This document shows, in pieces, positions 50,619 through 60,874 of a DNA stretch of 64,000 nt (the stretch's first letter is position 1; each line of letters begins with the position of its first letter). The DNA is from Flavobacteriaceae bacterium (GTDB lineage Bacteria > Bacteroidota > Bacteroidia > Flavobacteriales > Flavobacteriaceae). Where the stretch lies: assembly GCA_025800395.1 (NCBI GenBank), contig JAOXRU010000017.1:1-64000 (forward strand), in the 5' to 3' direction. The notes below the pieces were generated by a model. That model searched no databases, was not told the DNA's origin, and saw only the letters and a list, made by a program, of their open reading frames with translations. The position numbers and the translations under genes were made by a program.

Positions 50619-52178
50619 ATGTCTTATCACACTATCAACAAAACCAGATTTATGGGCTTATTTTTCCTAGCTAGTTTATTATTAACTTTTGCTTGCGCCA
50701 AAGAAGAAATCATCGTCGACCAAGAAGATCCAGATGGAATTGAAAATCCAACGGATGAAACAGGAGATGGAGATCAAAGCGATGGCAACCCAAATACTGA
50801 TGACACAGTTTCTACCGAACTAAAAGCTTTTCCCTTGGCCGAAGGTGCTGCCTACAATGTAACCGGAGGAAGAGGCGGAAAAGTAATCCATGTGACTAAT
50901 CTCAACGATTCAGGACCTGGTTCATTTCGAGAAGCACTTTTTACCAAAGGTCCTCGTACTATCGTTTTTGATGTTTCGGGAACTATCGAAATGCAGGATG
51001 GTATTTATGTTTATGGTCCGGATTATGGTAATGTTACTATAGCCGGACAAACAGCTCCCAAAGGAGGAATCACCTTAAAAGGTCATTATACTTACTTTGA
51101 ACGTGTCGACAACATTATCATGCGATACATTCGTTTTAGAATGGATAGAGATAATGGAGGATTAGCCTTATCTACCTTGGTTACCTCTAGTTGTAAGGAT
51201 GTGATTTTCGATCACCTCTCTATTTCTTATGGTAGAGATGAGAACCTTACGATATGGGACAATGCAAAGACCAAAGGAGGAAATCATACGGTGCAGTATT
51301 GTATTGTAGCGGATGGAAAAAACAATATCGTATTGGGTGCTAGCGACACCAATGGACGCTCCAATTATGCAGGAGATGTAACTTTGGCAAAAAACCTAAT
51401 TAGTTATGGTCACCGTACGCCTAATACAAGTGGTAATGCACGATTTGATGTATATAACAACTTTGTATACAATTGGCAGTTTCGACTGTCGGCTGTAGGA
51501 GATGCCAATAAAATAAACCATATTAACAATTTTTATCGAATGGGAAAGGTTACCGAGCAATTTATTAGTGGTGACGGTAGCAATTCTCTCGATTATTTCA
51601 ACAATATCGTATTGCCATTCAACAATGGTAAAATTTATACCGAAGGGAATGTTTATGAAGGTATGGCATTTATGAATAAGGATAATTGGAATGCATGGCG
51701 AATTTTTGGAAATACCTCTAAACAACTGGACGAGAGTATAGGTAGGTCGCAGAGTCCTTTGGCAGGATTGGGGATTTCAGACATCTGGGATACCGATCGG
51801 GTGAGTACGGAGTTGCTCAAAGACATAGGGGCCAACAAATTTTTGAATGAAGATGGAAGTGTAGAAACCTATGTAGATAGCAACGACGAACAATATTTGG
51901 AAGATGCATTAAATAGCAATGATCGTATTTCGGTAAATCAAGTAGGATATTACCAATTGCGCTGGTATGCCAACAATCCTTATTTACAGCTACCATTCCC
52001 AAACTTACCTACCAAAACTCGCCCAGATGGCTATGATTCGGATCAGGATGGAATGCCAGATACTTGGGAAAAAGCAATGGGACTCAATCCAAATATCAAA
52101 GATCACAATGGAGATAAAGATGGCGATGGATATACTAACTTGGAAGAATTTATAAATCTAGTGGACAAACAAAATTAA
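50619..52178 (+). CDS. Secreted polysaccharide lyase family 1 (pectate lyase-like) lipoprotein with Asp-rich linker and C-terminal Ca-binding repeats
   Basis: Lipobox-like LLLTFACAKEE; VTNLNDSGPGSFREALF, VTIAGQTAPKGGITLKG, VIFDHLSISYGRDENLTIWDN; C-term DSDQDGMPDTWEKAMGLNPNIKDHNGDKDGDGYTNLEEFIN. Start trimmed from 50448 to MSYHTINKTRF. Confidence 0.8.
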   Translation: MSYHTINKTRFMGLFFLASLLLTFACAKEEIIVDQEDPDGIENPTDETGDGDQSDGNPNTDDTVSTELKAFPLAEGAAYNVTGGRGGKVIHVTNLNDSGPGSFREALFTKGPRTIVFDVSGTIEMQDGIYVYGPDYGNVTIAGQTAPKGGITLKGHYTYFERVDNIIMRYIRFRMDRDNGGLALSTLVTSSCKDVIFDHLSISYGRDENLTIWDNAKTKGGNHTVQYCIVADGKNNIVLGASDTNGRSNYAGDVTLAKNLISYGHRTPNTSGNARFDVYNNFVYNWQFRLSAVGDANKINHINNFYRMGKVTEQFISGDGSNSLDYFNNIVLPFNNGKIYTEGNVYEGMAFMNKDNWNAWRIFGNTSKQLDESIGRSQSPLAGLGISDIWDTDRVSTELLKDIGANKFLNEDGSVETYVDSNDEQYLEDALNSNDRISVNQVGYYQLRWYANNPYLQLPFPNLPTKTRPDGYDSDQDGMPDTWEKAMGLNPNIKDHNGDKDGDGYTNLEEFINLVDKQN

Positions 52179-52217
52179 CGGTATCAAATATCGTAAAGTA
52201 AGCTCACACAGAAAAGG

Positions 52218-52253
52218 CTGTCTAAAATGTACATTTTGGACAGTTTTTTTTTT
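52218..52253 (+). terminator. Rho-independent terminator after the PL1 gene
   Basis: CTGTCTAAAAT-GTAC-ATTTTGGACAG (11-bp stem with one G.U) followed by T10. Confidence 0.85.
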
Positions 52254-52529
52254 GGAATATAGCAATCCCTTGTGTGATTTGTTTAAGCGATAGCAGAAGA
52301 ACTAATAAAAAAAACGAAAACTGCAAGTGTCTAAAAAACAAAGTGTAACGTGAACGTGTTTATTATAAAAAACAGGCATTAAAAACGGATGTGTATACAA
52401 GACTTTCTTAGAATAAACCGATTTTCTATATCCAAAAAAGAGTTTAATCCGTTTTTTATACGCCTTGTCTATTAATTTTTAATAAGAAAATGGATAGAAA
52501 GAGATTTGTAATCCACTAGACTAATTGAA

Positions 52530-53618
52530 ATGACTAATAGCAAACGAATATATCAAATAGATCTGTATCGCTTTCTTGCGGCCCTGTTTGTTGTTTTATA
52601 TCACTATTGTTTTAGAGGAATCTATCGACCCAATTTTATTCAAACGGAGTATGAATTGCTCAGTGGGTTCTCCCAATATGGTTATATGGGGGTGGATTTG
52701 TTCTTCATTATAAGCGGATTTGTGATTTTGATGTCTGCATCTAATTCTAATATATTTCGTTTTTTAACTTCAAGAATAAGCCGTTTATATCCGGCCTATT
52801 GGTTTGCGGTAAGTCTTACTGCTTTATCCATTTGGTTGTGGGATGCAAAGGCTATGGATGTGAGTTGGTTTCAATATTTGGTGAATATGACCATGTTGCA
52901 AGGAGCTTTTGGTGTAGAAAATATAGACGGCGTCTATTGGACACTTTATGTAGAACTGCGCTTTTATTTTTTAATTGGCGTAATGTTGTTATTTAGGAAA
53001 ATGAAATATGTCAACTATTTGATGTGGTTTTTGATAATTGTTTCTATTTTGCGACTGTTTATATCCTTTGAAATTTCACCTATATGGCTAAAAATCATCT
53101 ATGCGACAAGTTTTCCAATCTGGAGTCACTACTTTGTGGGGGGAATGATATTGTACTTATTTTATAAAAAGAAATACGACTACACCCATTGGATTCTATT
53201 TGCTTTTGCAGTAGCACTTGGTGCAATCTATGCTGCAAGGCATGCTATGCATTTAGATGAACGCATGGGAGTGTTTTTTAATCCTTATATTACGATAAGT
53301 CTTGTTTTGGTTTTTTATAGCGTGATGTTGGCCACAGTCTTTGGTAAAATGCAATTTTTACAAAGTAAAAGCTATATTACTATTGGAGCGCTTACCTATC
53401 CACTTTATCTCTTGCACCAAAACCTCGGTTATATGCTTATAAATGCCTTGGAAGCTTATCCAAAATACCTGGTTTTAGCACTGCTAGTAACAGGCATGCT
53501 GTTGTTTTCGTATTGGGTACATAAGTATGTTGAACGTTGGGGGAGCAAAAAGATAAAAAACTTTATGAATAATAAAATACAGAAGATTAAGTTTATACCA
53601 GTTAAAGATAAAATATAA
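52530..53618 (+). CDS. Acyltransferase family 3 membrane protein, copy 2
   Basis: RIYQIDLYRFLAALFVVLYHYCFRG, MGVDLFFIISGFVILMSAS, VYWTLYVELRFYFLIGV. Confidence 0.93.
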   Translation: MTNSKRIYQIDLYRFLAALFVVLYHYCFRGIYRPNFIQTEYELLSGFSQYGYMGVDLFFIISGFVILMSASNSNIFRFLTSRISRLYPAYWFAVSLTALSIWLWDAKAMDVSWFQYLVNMTMLQGAFGVENIDGVYWTLYVELRFYFLIGVMLLFRKMKYVNYLMWFLIIVSILRLFISFEISPIWLKIIYATSFPIWSHYFVGGMILYLFYKKKYDYTHWILFAFAVALGAIYAARHAMHLDERMGVFFNPYITISLVLVFYSVMLATVFGKMQFLQSKSYITIGALTYPLYLLHQNLGYMLINALEAYPKYLVLALLVTGMLLFSYWVHKYVERWGSKKIKNFMNNKIQKIKFIPVKDKI

Positions 53619-53651
53619 AACAGGCTATGAGCCTTATATGAAAATAAAGAT

Positions 53652-54644
53652 ATGACACCGACTTTTACATTAGATAAAGAAAACAAGGTTTTAGTTACAG
53701 GAGGAGCAGGTTTTATTGGTTCCAATTTGTGCGCTGCCTTATTGGATAATGGCAATACTGTAGTTTGTTTAGACAATTTTGCCACTGGAAAAAGAGAAAA
53801 TATAACTCCCTTTTTGGACAATCCCAATTTTGAACTCATCGAAGGAGATATACGAAATTTAGAAATGTGTAAAAAGGCGGTTGTAGGTACTGACTTTGTG
53901 CTGCATCAGGCTGCATTAGGATCGGTACCTCGTTCTATAAACGATCCGATTACTTCCAACGAGGTAAATGTTTCTGGTTTTCTAAATATGTTGGTGGCAT
54001 CAAGAGATGCTGGCGTGAAACGTTTTGTATATGCCGCAAGTTCCTCTACCTATGGCGATTCTAAAGGATTGCCCAAGGTGGAAGACGTGATAGGAAAGCC
54101 TTTATCCCCATATGCAATTACCAAATATGTGAATGAACTATATGCCGATATTTTTGCCAAGACCTATGATATGCAATGTATAGGTTTGCGATATTTCAAC
54201 GTATTTGGCCGTCGACAAGATCCCAATGGAGCTTATGCTGCGGTAATTCCGAAGTTTGTCATGCAATTTATGAAGTACAATGCGCCTACTATCAATGGAG
54301 ATGGTTCTTTTTCTAGAGACTTTACATATATAGATAATGTTGTACAAATGAATATGCTTGCTATTGCAACAGACAATCAAGCTGCTGTAAATCAGGTTTA
54401 TAATGTGGCTTTCGGAGAGCGAACCACTTTAAACGAATTGGTTCATTTGCTAAAAACCTATTTGAGTGAATTGGATCCGAAAATTGGGGAAGTAGAAGTT
54501 TTGTATGGTCCAAATCGTCAGGGCGATGTTCCTCATTCTTTAGCATCTATAAACAAGGCCAAAGAGTTATTGGGCTACGACCCACAATTTGATATCAAAA
54601 CTGGCTTGAAAGAAGCGGTTCAATGGTATTGGAAACATTTGTAA
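53652..54644 (+). CDS. NAD-dependent epimerase, WbpP/TviC-like (UDP-HexNAc(A) 4-epimerase)
   Basis: [79 protein letters not shown]. Confidence 0.88.
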   Translation: MTPTFTLDKENKVLVTGGAGFIGSNLCAALLDNGNTVVCLDNFATGKRENITPFLDNPNFELIEGDIRNLEMCKKAVVGTDFVLHQAALGSVPRSINDPITSNEVNVSGFLNMLVASRDAGVKRFVYAASSSTYGDSKGLPKVEDVIGKPLSPYAITKYVNELYADIFAKTYDMQCIGLRYFNVFGRRQDPNGAYAAVIPKFVMQFMKYNAPTINGDGSFSRDFTYIDNVVQMNMLAIATDNQAAVNQVYNVAFGERTTLNELVHLLKTYLSELDPKIGEVEVLYGPNRQGDVPHSLASINKAKELLGYDPQFDIKTGLKEAVQWYWKHL

Positions 54645-54709
54645 AAAATAAAAAATAATCCACAGAAGTATACGTTTTACTATTAACTTAATATAACTAA
54701 ACGAATTAT

Positions 54710-55999
54710 ATGACCTCAACAACAAATAAAGTAGCCATCATTGGTCTTGGCTACGTAGGCTTGCCATTGGCTAGATTGTTTGCCACCAAATTCCCAGTAA
54801 TAGGTTTTGATATTAATAAAGGGCGTGTAGAAGAATTGCGCTCTGGAGTAGATAGCACCCTAGAAGTAGAAGACCATGTGCTACAAGCAGTATTGGTAAA
54901 AGATACCAATATGGAAAAAGGCTTGTATTGTACCGATCAACTTGAGGATATTGCAGATTGCAATATCTATGTGGTTACTGTACCTACCCCTGTAGATAGT
55001 ACCAATCGCCCAATACTTACTCCTTTGTACAAAGCTAGTGAGACAGTAGGTCGGGTTTTGAAAAAAGGAGATATCGTAGTATACGAGTCTACTGTATACC
55101 CTGGAGTTACAGAAGAAGAATGTGTTCCAGTATTAGAAAGGGTGAGTGGACTTCAGTTCAATAAAGATTTTTATGTGGGCTACTCTCCAGAACGTATCAA
55201 TCCTGGAGATAAAGAACATACCGTGGAGAAGATACTGAAAGTCACTTCGGGTTCGACACCAGAAATTGGAAAAATAGTAGACGATCTATATGCTTCGGTA
55301 ATTGAAGCTGGAACACATTTGGCTCCTACAATCAAAGTAGCGGAGGCAGCTAAAGTGATAGAAAACTCCCAAAGAGATATTAATATTGCATTTGTAAATG
55401 AATTGGCCAAAATCTTCAACTTGATGGAAATTGATACCCATGATGTATTGAATGCGGCTGCTACCAAATGGAACTTTTTGCCATTTAAACCAGGTTTGGT
55501 TGGAGGGCATTGTATAGGTGTAGATCCTTATTATTTGGCACAGAGAGCTCAAGAGTTTGGATACCATCCAGAAATCATCCTGGCCGGGCGTAGAATGAAC
55601 GATGGTATGGGAAAATATGTAGCCAGCGAGGTAATTAAACTCATGGTGCAAAACGATATTAAAATAAAGGGATCCAAAATATTATTTTTAGGAATTACTT
55701 TTAAAGAAAATTGTCCTGATGTACGCAATACCAAAGCGATTGATGTAATTCGCGATTTGAAAGAATACGGTACCGAGGTCACCGTTTACGATCCATGGGC
55801 TTCGGTAGAAGAAGTAAAAGAAGAATATGGTATTGATATGGTAAAAAAAGTACCAAATCAAACCTACGATGCCGTTGTATTGGCAGTTTCCCATAAAGAA
55901 TATTTAGAACTCAATATCGATCAGTTTATGAATGATCATGGTATTATTTATGATGTGAAAGGGTTTTTAACGTCCGATAAAATAAGTGGGAGACTGTAA
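54710..55999 (+). CDS. Nucleotide-sugar dehydrogenase, WbpO/TviB/VipA-like (UDP-HexNAc to UDP-HexNAcA)
   Basis: VAIIGLGYVGLPLARLFA, VPTPVDSTNRPILTPL, VGYSPERINPGDKEHT, PGLVGGHCIGVDPYYLAQRAQEFGYHPEIILAGR. Confidence 0.92.
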   Translation: MTSTTNKVAIIGLGYVGLPLARLFATKFPVIGFDINKGRVEELRSGVDSTLEVEDHVLQAVLVKDTNMEKGLYCTDQLEDIADCNIYVVTVPTPVDSTNRPILTPLYKASETVGRVLKKGDIVVYESTVYPGVTEEECVPVLERVSGLQFNKDFYVGYSPERINPGDKEHTVEKILKVTSGSTPEIGKIVDDLYASVIEAGTHLAPTIKVAEAAKVIENSQRDINIAFVNELAKIFNLMEIDTHDVLNAAATKWNFLPFKPGLVGGHCIGVDPYYLAQRAQEFGYHPEIILAGRRMNDGMGKYVASEVIKLMVQNDIKIKGSKILFLGITFKENCPDVRNTKAIDVIRDLKEYGTEVTVYDPWASVEEVKEEYGIDMVKKVPNQTYDAVVLAVSHKEYLELNIDQFMNDHGIIYDVKGFLTSDKISGRL

Positions 56000-56002
56000 T
56001 AG

Positions 56003-57325
56003 ATGTGGCATAAACTCAAGCAATATTTAAAGAATCCTTTAATTGTCAACTTACTCATTGTTGGAGGTATCACTTTAGGAGTGAAGATCTTGGGCATGTT
56101 TAAGGAGATGCAAGTGGGGAGTAGCTTTGGTATGGGCCAATTTTTGGATACCTATGCTTTGGCGGTTCTTATACCTACTTTTATCGAATCGGTTTTTATT
56201 GGGGCAATTCGAAATATTTTTATTCCCAATTATATTGAAGAATTGCGAAACAAAGGCAATATCAAAGGTTTTCAATCTTTGGTCTTGCTCATTATAGTTG
56301 GAATTTGTTTGTTTTTTATTGGTATATTGTTTTTTAGTAGCCAGTATTTTTTACCGAGTATTTTTCCAGATCACGAATTGGCGTTTTATGCACTGATACA
56401 TAAGCAACTATTGGTGCTTCTACCATGTATATTGCTTTGGGGCTTAGACAGCTATTTGAGTGCGCTTTTGGAAATAAAGCAAAAATTCTTGTTCTCTAGT
56501 GTGAGCGCTGCATATATTGCTATAGTCACCCTTTTGTGTCTCTATTTCTTTAGAGATGTTATGGGAGACTATGTATTGGTTGGAAGTATGCTTATTGGTA
56601 CCTTTTTTAGTTTTATCCATCTGCTTAGCGGTAACTTATATTGGAAACTTTTGCATTTTGGACCAATTAAACTCAACAACAATATGCGAGTGATGCTGCA
56701 ACAGTTGCCTGCCAAAACGATCTCTGGTTTGCTAACTGCGGTCAATCCTGTGGTAGATCAGTTTTTTGCGTCTTCTTTGGTGGCAGGTTCGGTTATCGCA
56801 TTGAGCTATGGTGAAAAAATACCTGCCTTTATGATTTCGATAGCCATGATTGCTCTGGGTAAGGTACTATTGCCGCATTTCTCAGAATTGGTAACTGAAA
56901 ATATTCATAAAGCCTATCGCGAATTGTTTCGTATTCTCAAAATAACCTTTTTGTTGTCCATGGTATTGGTTGTTGGTTTGGTATTATTGTCCGAACCCAT
57001 TATTCAACTATTGTTTGAAAGAAATGAATTTACCACAGAAGATACCGCTATAGTGAGTAAAATACAGATGCTGTTGCTTTTGCATGTGCCATTTTTCTTA
57101 CTTACTCGTATTTTGGTTAACTTCTTGACTAGTATAAATAAAAACAGTTTTATGGCTTGGGCAGCATTTATCACCGTGTTCACCAACTTTATACTCAATT
57201 ATCTTCTAATCGATAGTATGCAAGTTTACGGTTTGGCTTTGAGTACTAGTTTGGTATTGATTCTCAATAGTCTTTTGTTTTTGTGGTATACGTATGATGC
57301 ATATAAAAAATTGAAACCAGCATGA
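56003..57325 (+). CDS. MurJ/MVF-family lipid-linked precursor flippase, likely serving this polysaccharide locus
   Basis: ITLGVKILGMFKEMQVGSSFGMGQFLDTYALAVLIPTF; polytopic throughout; FERNEFTTEDTAIV matches MurJ-like C-terminal region. Confidence 0.8.
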   Translation: MWHKLKQYLKNPLIVNLLIVGGITLGVKILGMFKEMQVGSSFGMGQFLDTYALAVLIPTFIESVFIGAIRNIFIPNYIEELRNKGNIKGFQSLVLLIIVGICLFFIGILFFSSQYFLPSIFPDHELAFYALIHKQLLVLLPCILLWGLDSYLSALLEIKQKFLFSSVSAAYIAIVTLLCLYFFRDVMGDYVLVGSMLIGTFFSFIHLLSGNLYWKLLHFGPIKLNNNMRVMLQQLPAKTISGLLTAVNPVVDQFFASSLVAGSVIALSYGEKIPAFMISIAMIALGKVLLPHFSELVTENIHKAYRELFRILKITFLLSMVLVVGLVLLSEPIIQLLFERNEFTTEDTAIVSKIQMLLLLHVPFFLLTRILVNFLTSINKNSFMAWAAFITVFTNFILNYLLIDSMQVYGLALSTSLVLILNSLLFLWYTYDAYKKLKPA

Positions 57326-58401
57326 AAATAGATTTTATCATCAATAGTTTAGATGCTGGTGGGGCAGAAAGGGTGCTTAGCTTGGTAGCGGATGAGTTGG
57401 CCAATAGAGAGCACCAGATACGCGTGATTACTCTCAACAACGAATTAGCAGATGCTTATGTTTTCGACAATAATGTAGAACGAATACGTTTGCAAATCAA
57501 TAGGGTTAGGAACCATAGTCTCAACAATGGTTACAATCTGTATAGATTTTATAAAGAGAGATCGAATCGCCCCGATGTTGCGGTTGCGTTTATCTCCGAA
57601 ACTGCATTTTTGGCAACCATTGCTGTAAAGCTGTTGCGGTCTATCCCATTAGTGGTATCCGAACACACCAATTTTGGGAATGGTAGCTGGTTTCGGAAAA
57701 ATATTATTCGAAAACGGATTTACAAATGGGTAGATAGGGTGTTGGTTTTGACGCATTTCGACAAAAACTTATATCAGAAGAATAACATAGCTACAGAGGT
57801 AATGTACAACCCATGTTCTTTTGCTAAGAACCAGAATACGACTACAAGAGAAAAAGTATTATTGGGTGTTGGAAACCTCAATAAATACCATATCAAAGGC
57901 TATGACAATCTTATTCGTACTGCAGCGCCTGTTTTGCGAAACCATCAAGATTGGAAAATTCGATTGATAGGGAAAAAAGATGCAGCCAGTCAGGAAGTGC
58001 TAGTAGACTTGGCAAAAAAAATGAGCATAGAGAAACAAATAGAACTATATGGTTTTAGCTCAGAAGTAGCCAAACTCATGCGAGAGGCTGAGGTTTTTGT
58101 TCTATCTTCTCGCACCGAAGGATTGCCTATGGTATTATTGGAGGCGCTTTCGCAAGGCACAGCTTGTATAGCTTTTGATTGCCGTACTGGACCTTCGGAG
58201 ATAATTGAAAATGGGAAAAATGGCATCTTGGTCCCCGATCAGGATATGGATGCTATGCAAAACGCCATAGAACGTATGATAACCGATGATGATTTGCGTC
58301 ATAAATACCAGGTGTTGGCACCAAATTCTATTGCGAAATTTGAACTAGAAAAGGTAACAGACCACTGGGAAAGAGTATTAAACCAAGTAATCGAAAAATA
58401 G
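57322..58401 (+). CDS. GT4-like glycosyltransferase
   Basis: INSLDAGGAERVLSLVADELANR, VSEHTNFGN, VFVLSSRTEGLPMVLLEALSQGTACIAFDCRTGPSEII. Confidence 0.92.
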   Translation: MKIDFIINSLDAGGAERVLSLVADELANREHQIRVITLNNELADAYVFDNNVERIRLQINRVRNHSLNNGYNLYRFYKERSNRPDVAVAFISETAFLATIAVKLLRSIPLVVSEHTNFGNGSWFRKNIIRKRIYKWVDRVLVLTHFDKNLYQKNNIATEVMYNPCSFAKNQNTTTREKVLLGVGNLNKYHIKGYDNLIRTAAPVLRNHQDWKIRLIGKKDAASQEVLVDLAKKMSIEKQIELYGFSSEVAKLMREAEVFVLSSRTEGLPMVLLEALSQGTACIAFDCRTGPSEIIENGKNGILVPDQDMDAMQNAIERMITDDDLRHKYQVLAPNSIAKFELEKVTDHWERVLNQVIEK

Positions 58402-58403
58402 AC

Positions 58404-59657
58404 ATGCAGTTGAATAGAATCATAGGGCTTTGTTTTATTTTTCCATTTGTATTTAGTGCATGTGGTTTGCAAGGTTGGTTGATCCTGTTTTTGGGGCTAA
58501 GCATGGCACAATTGATTACTTATATGACTTTGGTAACTCCTATATTGGGAACCATTTTATTGTTTACTTTTAAAGAGAATAAAGCTTTTTCTCCATTGGC
58601 TAGAAATTGGATATTGTTTTATCTGGTTTACTATATACTAGCGGTGATAGCTAGTTTTTATCATATGTGGCCTATCAATTTTATGTCCTCCTTTTTCTCT
58701 GTCGTTTATGCGCTTACATTTATGGTGTTTTTTCGCTTTGAAGAGTTCCAAAAACTCTTTGCCAATACGGCAATGATTTCTTTTACTATAGCCAATGTTA
58801 CACTAATCATTTTTCAGATCTACCAAATAGATTATGATACCGTCAATCTTCAAGACGATATAGAACATGGTGTAGAAAGAGCCCAAGGAGTGTATGGTGA
58901 TGCCAACAACGCAGCTTTGGTTTGTATTTTGGGCTTTGTGTTTTTATATATGAAGTTTATTCCAAAAAACATTTGGCAAAAAACACTAAAATTGACCTTA
59001 TTGATCGTAAGCTTTTATGCGCTTTTACTCACATTGTCAACTACAGGATTGTTAGCATTTATTTTGGTGTTTGCGTTGCTCAACTACAAATGGTTTACCA
59101 AAAATCGTTTGTTGTTGATGCTCATAATGGCTCCAATAGTATATACTTTGCTCTTGCAGATAGAAATTTTGACAGCGCATCTCGATCTGTCGGTGCACCA
59201 ACAACACAAAATTCGAAATTTGGTGAATTTGCTGAGTTTCAATATGCAAGAAGTGGATTTTTCGGGTAGAAGCGAATTGGTTGAAAATCTAATGGTTTAC
59301 CTAAGGGAAAATCCATTTTTTGGAAGAGGTTTAGATTTTGGATTAAAAGCCAGAGTGCACAATACCTTTTTATATATATGGGCCGATGCAGGTATATTAG
59401 CTTTGATCGTATTTGTAAGTATGCTGCTGATTTATTTCAAAAATATATTGTTTGCCAGTATGTCGGTAAAAATCTTTTCGGCAAGTATTATGGTGCCTTT
59501 GGTAATTTTTATGGCTAGTTTGCAGACCATAATAAACCAACCTTATTTGATGCCAGTTTTTATATATGTAGCCTATATATTGACAGAAGATAAAAATAGA
59601 GTTTTTAAAACCCCTAATGTTCAGAGTTTTTCCTATGAGAAAAAAAATAAAAAATAG
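58404..59657 (+). CDS. O-antigen polymerase/ligase-like membrane protein (Wzy/WaaL type)
   Basis: Polytopic; GVYGDANNAALVCILGFV, FSGRSELVENLMVYLRENPFFGRGLDFGLKARVHNTFLYIWADAGILAL. Confidence 0.8.
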   Translation: MQLNRIIGLCFIFPFVFSACGLQGWLILFLGLSMAQLITYMTLVTPILGTILLFTFKENKAFSPLARNWILFYLVYYILAVIASFYHMWPINFMSSFFSVVYALTFMVFFRFEEFQKLFANTAMISFTIANVTLIIFQIYQIDYDTVNLQDDIEHGVERAQGVYGDANNAALVCILGFVFLYMKFIPKNIWQKTLKLTLLIVSFYALLLTLSTTGLLAFILVFALLNYKWFTKNRLLLMLIMAPIVYTLLLQIEILTAHLDLSVHQQHKIRNLVNLLSFNMQEVDFSGRSELVENLMVYLRENPFFGRGLDFGLKARVHNTFLYIWADAGILALIVFVSMLLIYFKNILFASMSVKIFSASIMVPLVIFMASLQTIINQPYLMPVFIYVAYILTEDKNRVFKTPNVQSFSYEKKNKK

Positions 59658-60573
59658 CATATTTGAGAATACTTTTTTGTTCAATTTGGCTTTGCCTCTG
59701 GCACATTTGTATTATTTTTTCTTGTTGAAGAAATACCTGCCTGCCAAATGGTTTTTGAAATCTAAATTTTCGCAAGTAATGGGGCATGCCCCCAACTTTG
59801 ATTCTCCAATAACGATTAATGAAAAATTAAATTGGCTCAAATTAAATAGCACTTCCACCAAAGATGGTCGATTTGCCGACAAATACAGGGTGCGAAGCTT
59901 TATTAAAGAGTTGTGGGGTGAGGAGTATTTGATTCCTCTTTTGTACGAAACAAAGAATGCAGCAGATATCCAACCTAAAAACTTACCAGATATCCCCTTT
60001 ATTATCAAAACCAACCATGATAGTTCTGGTGGTATAATTGTAATGGACAAAACGGATCCTACCATTAGCTGGACGATGATTCGAAATACGCTGCGTTGGA
60101 ATATGGCTTTTAATTATTATTGGAATGGAAGAGAGGTGCAATACAAAGAAGTAAAACCTCACATCGTAGTGGAACAATTGCTGTTCAATGAAAATGGAGA
60201 TATTCCAGAGGATTATAAATTGCATTATTTCAATGGCAAACTAGCAATAGTTCAGGTAGATACGGGTCGTATGAAAGATCACAAAAGAAATCTATATGAT
60301 AGCCAATGGAATCCCATAGAGTGTTCTTGGGAATATCCTGTGGGGGACTGGGAGAGTAGGCCAGAGCTTTTTGAAAATATGCGTATGTTGGGAGAAACTA
60401 TTGCCAAGGATTTTTCATATATACGAGTAGATTTTTACAATATAGGAGATAAACTCTATTTTGGAGAAATTACCTTTCATGCTGGTGGTGGTTTAGGACG
60501 TTTTTACCCTGCTAGTTTTGATGCCAAATTTGGTGAGATGTTGGTCTTGCCGATACAGAAAAAAGTTAGTTAA
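59635..60573 (+). CDS. TupA-like ATP-grasp protein, copy 1
   Basis: KLNWLKLN, DKYRVRSFIKELWGEEYLIPLLYE, LPDIPFIIKTNHDSSGGIIV, VRVDFYN-type end; start trimmed to MRKKIKN. Confidence 0.85.
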   Translation: MRKKIKNSIFENTFLFNLALPLAHLYYFFLLKKYLPAKWFLKSKFSQVMGHAPNFDSPITINEKLNWLKLNSTSTKDGRFADKYRVRSFIKELWGEEYLIPLLYETKNAADIQPKNLPDIPFIIKTNHDSSGGIIVMDKTDPTISWTMIRNTLRWNMAFNYYWNGREVQYKEVKPHIVVEQLLFNENGDIPEDYKLHYFNGKLAIVQVDTGRMKDHKRNLYDSQWNPIECSWEYPVGDWESRPELFENMRMLGETIAKDFSYIRVDFYNIGDKLYFGEITFHAGGGLGRFYPASFDAKFGEMLVLPIQKKVS

Positions 60574-60874
60574 GTATTATTTAAATGCAGCAATATTATA
60601 AATTTATTCAACCTAATTTTGAGTCGTGTGTTTCACAACAAAGGCATAGTTGCTTGTCTTCCTTGTGGCTTGCATATAGTGCCTTTATTTATTATTGTTT
60701 TTATAAGTTGTCATTTGCTGTAATAAATAAGTCGCATGTATCGATTATTATTCCCTTACCTATGGAATGCATTTCTTGGGCTCCAAGCAAGAAATTAAAA
60801 AGAGCAACAGCCATACCAGGTAATAGAAGACTTTGGAATGGATTACAATTTATAACCACAAAAAATAACTTCTG

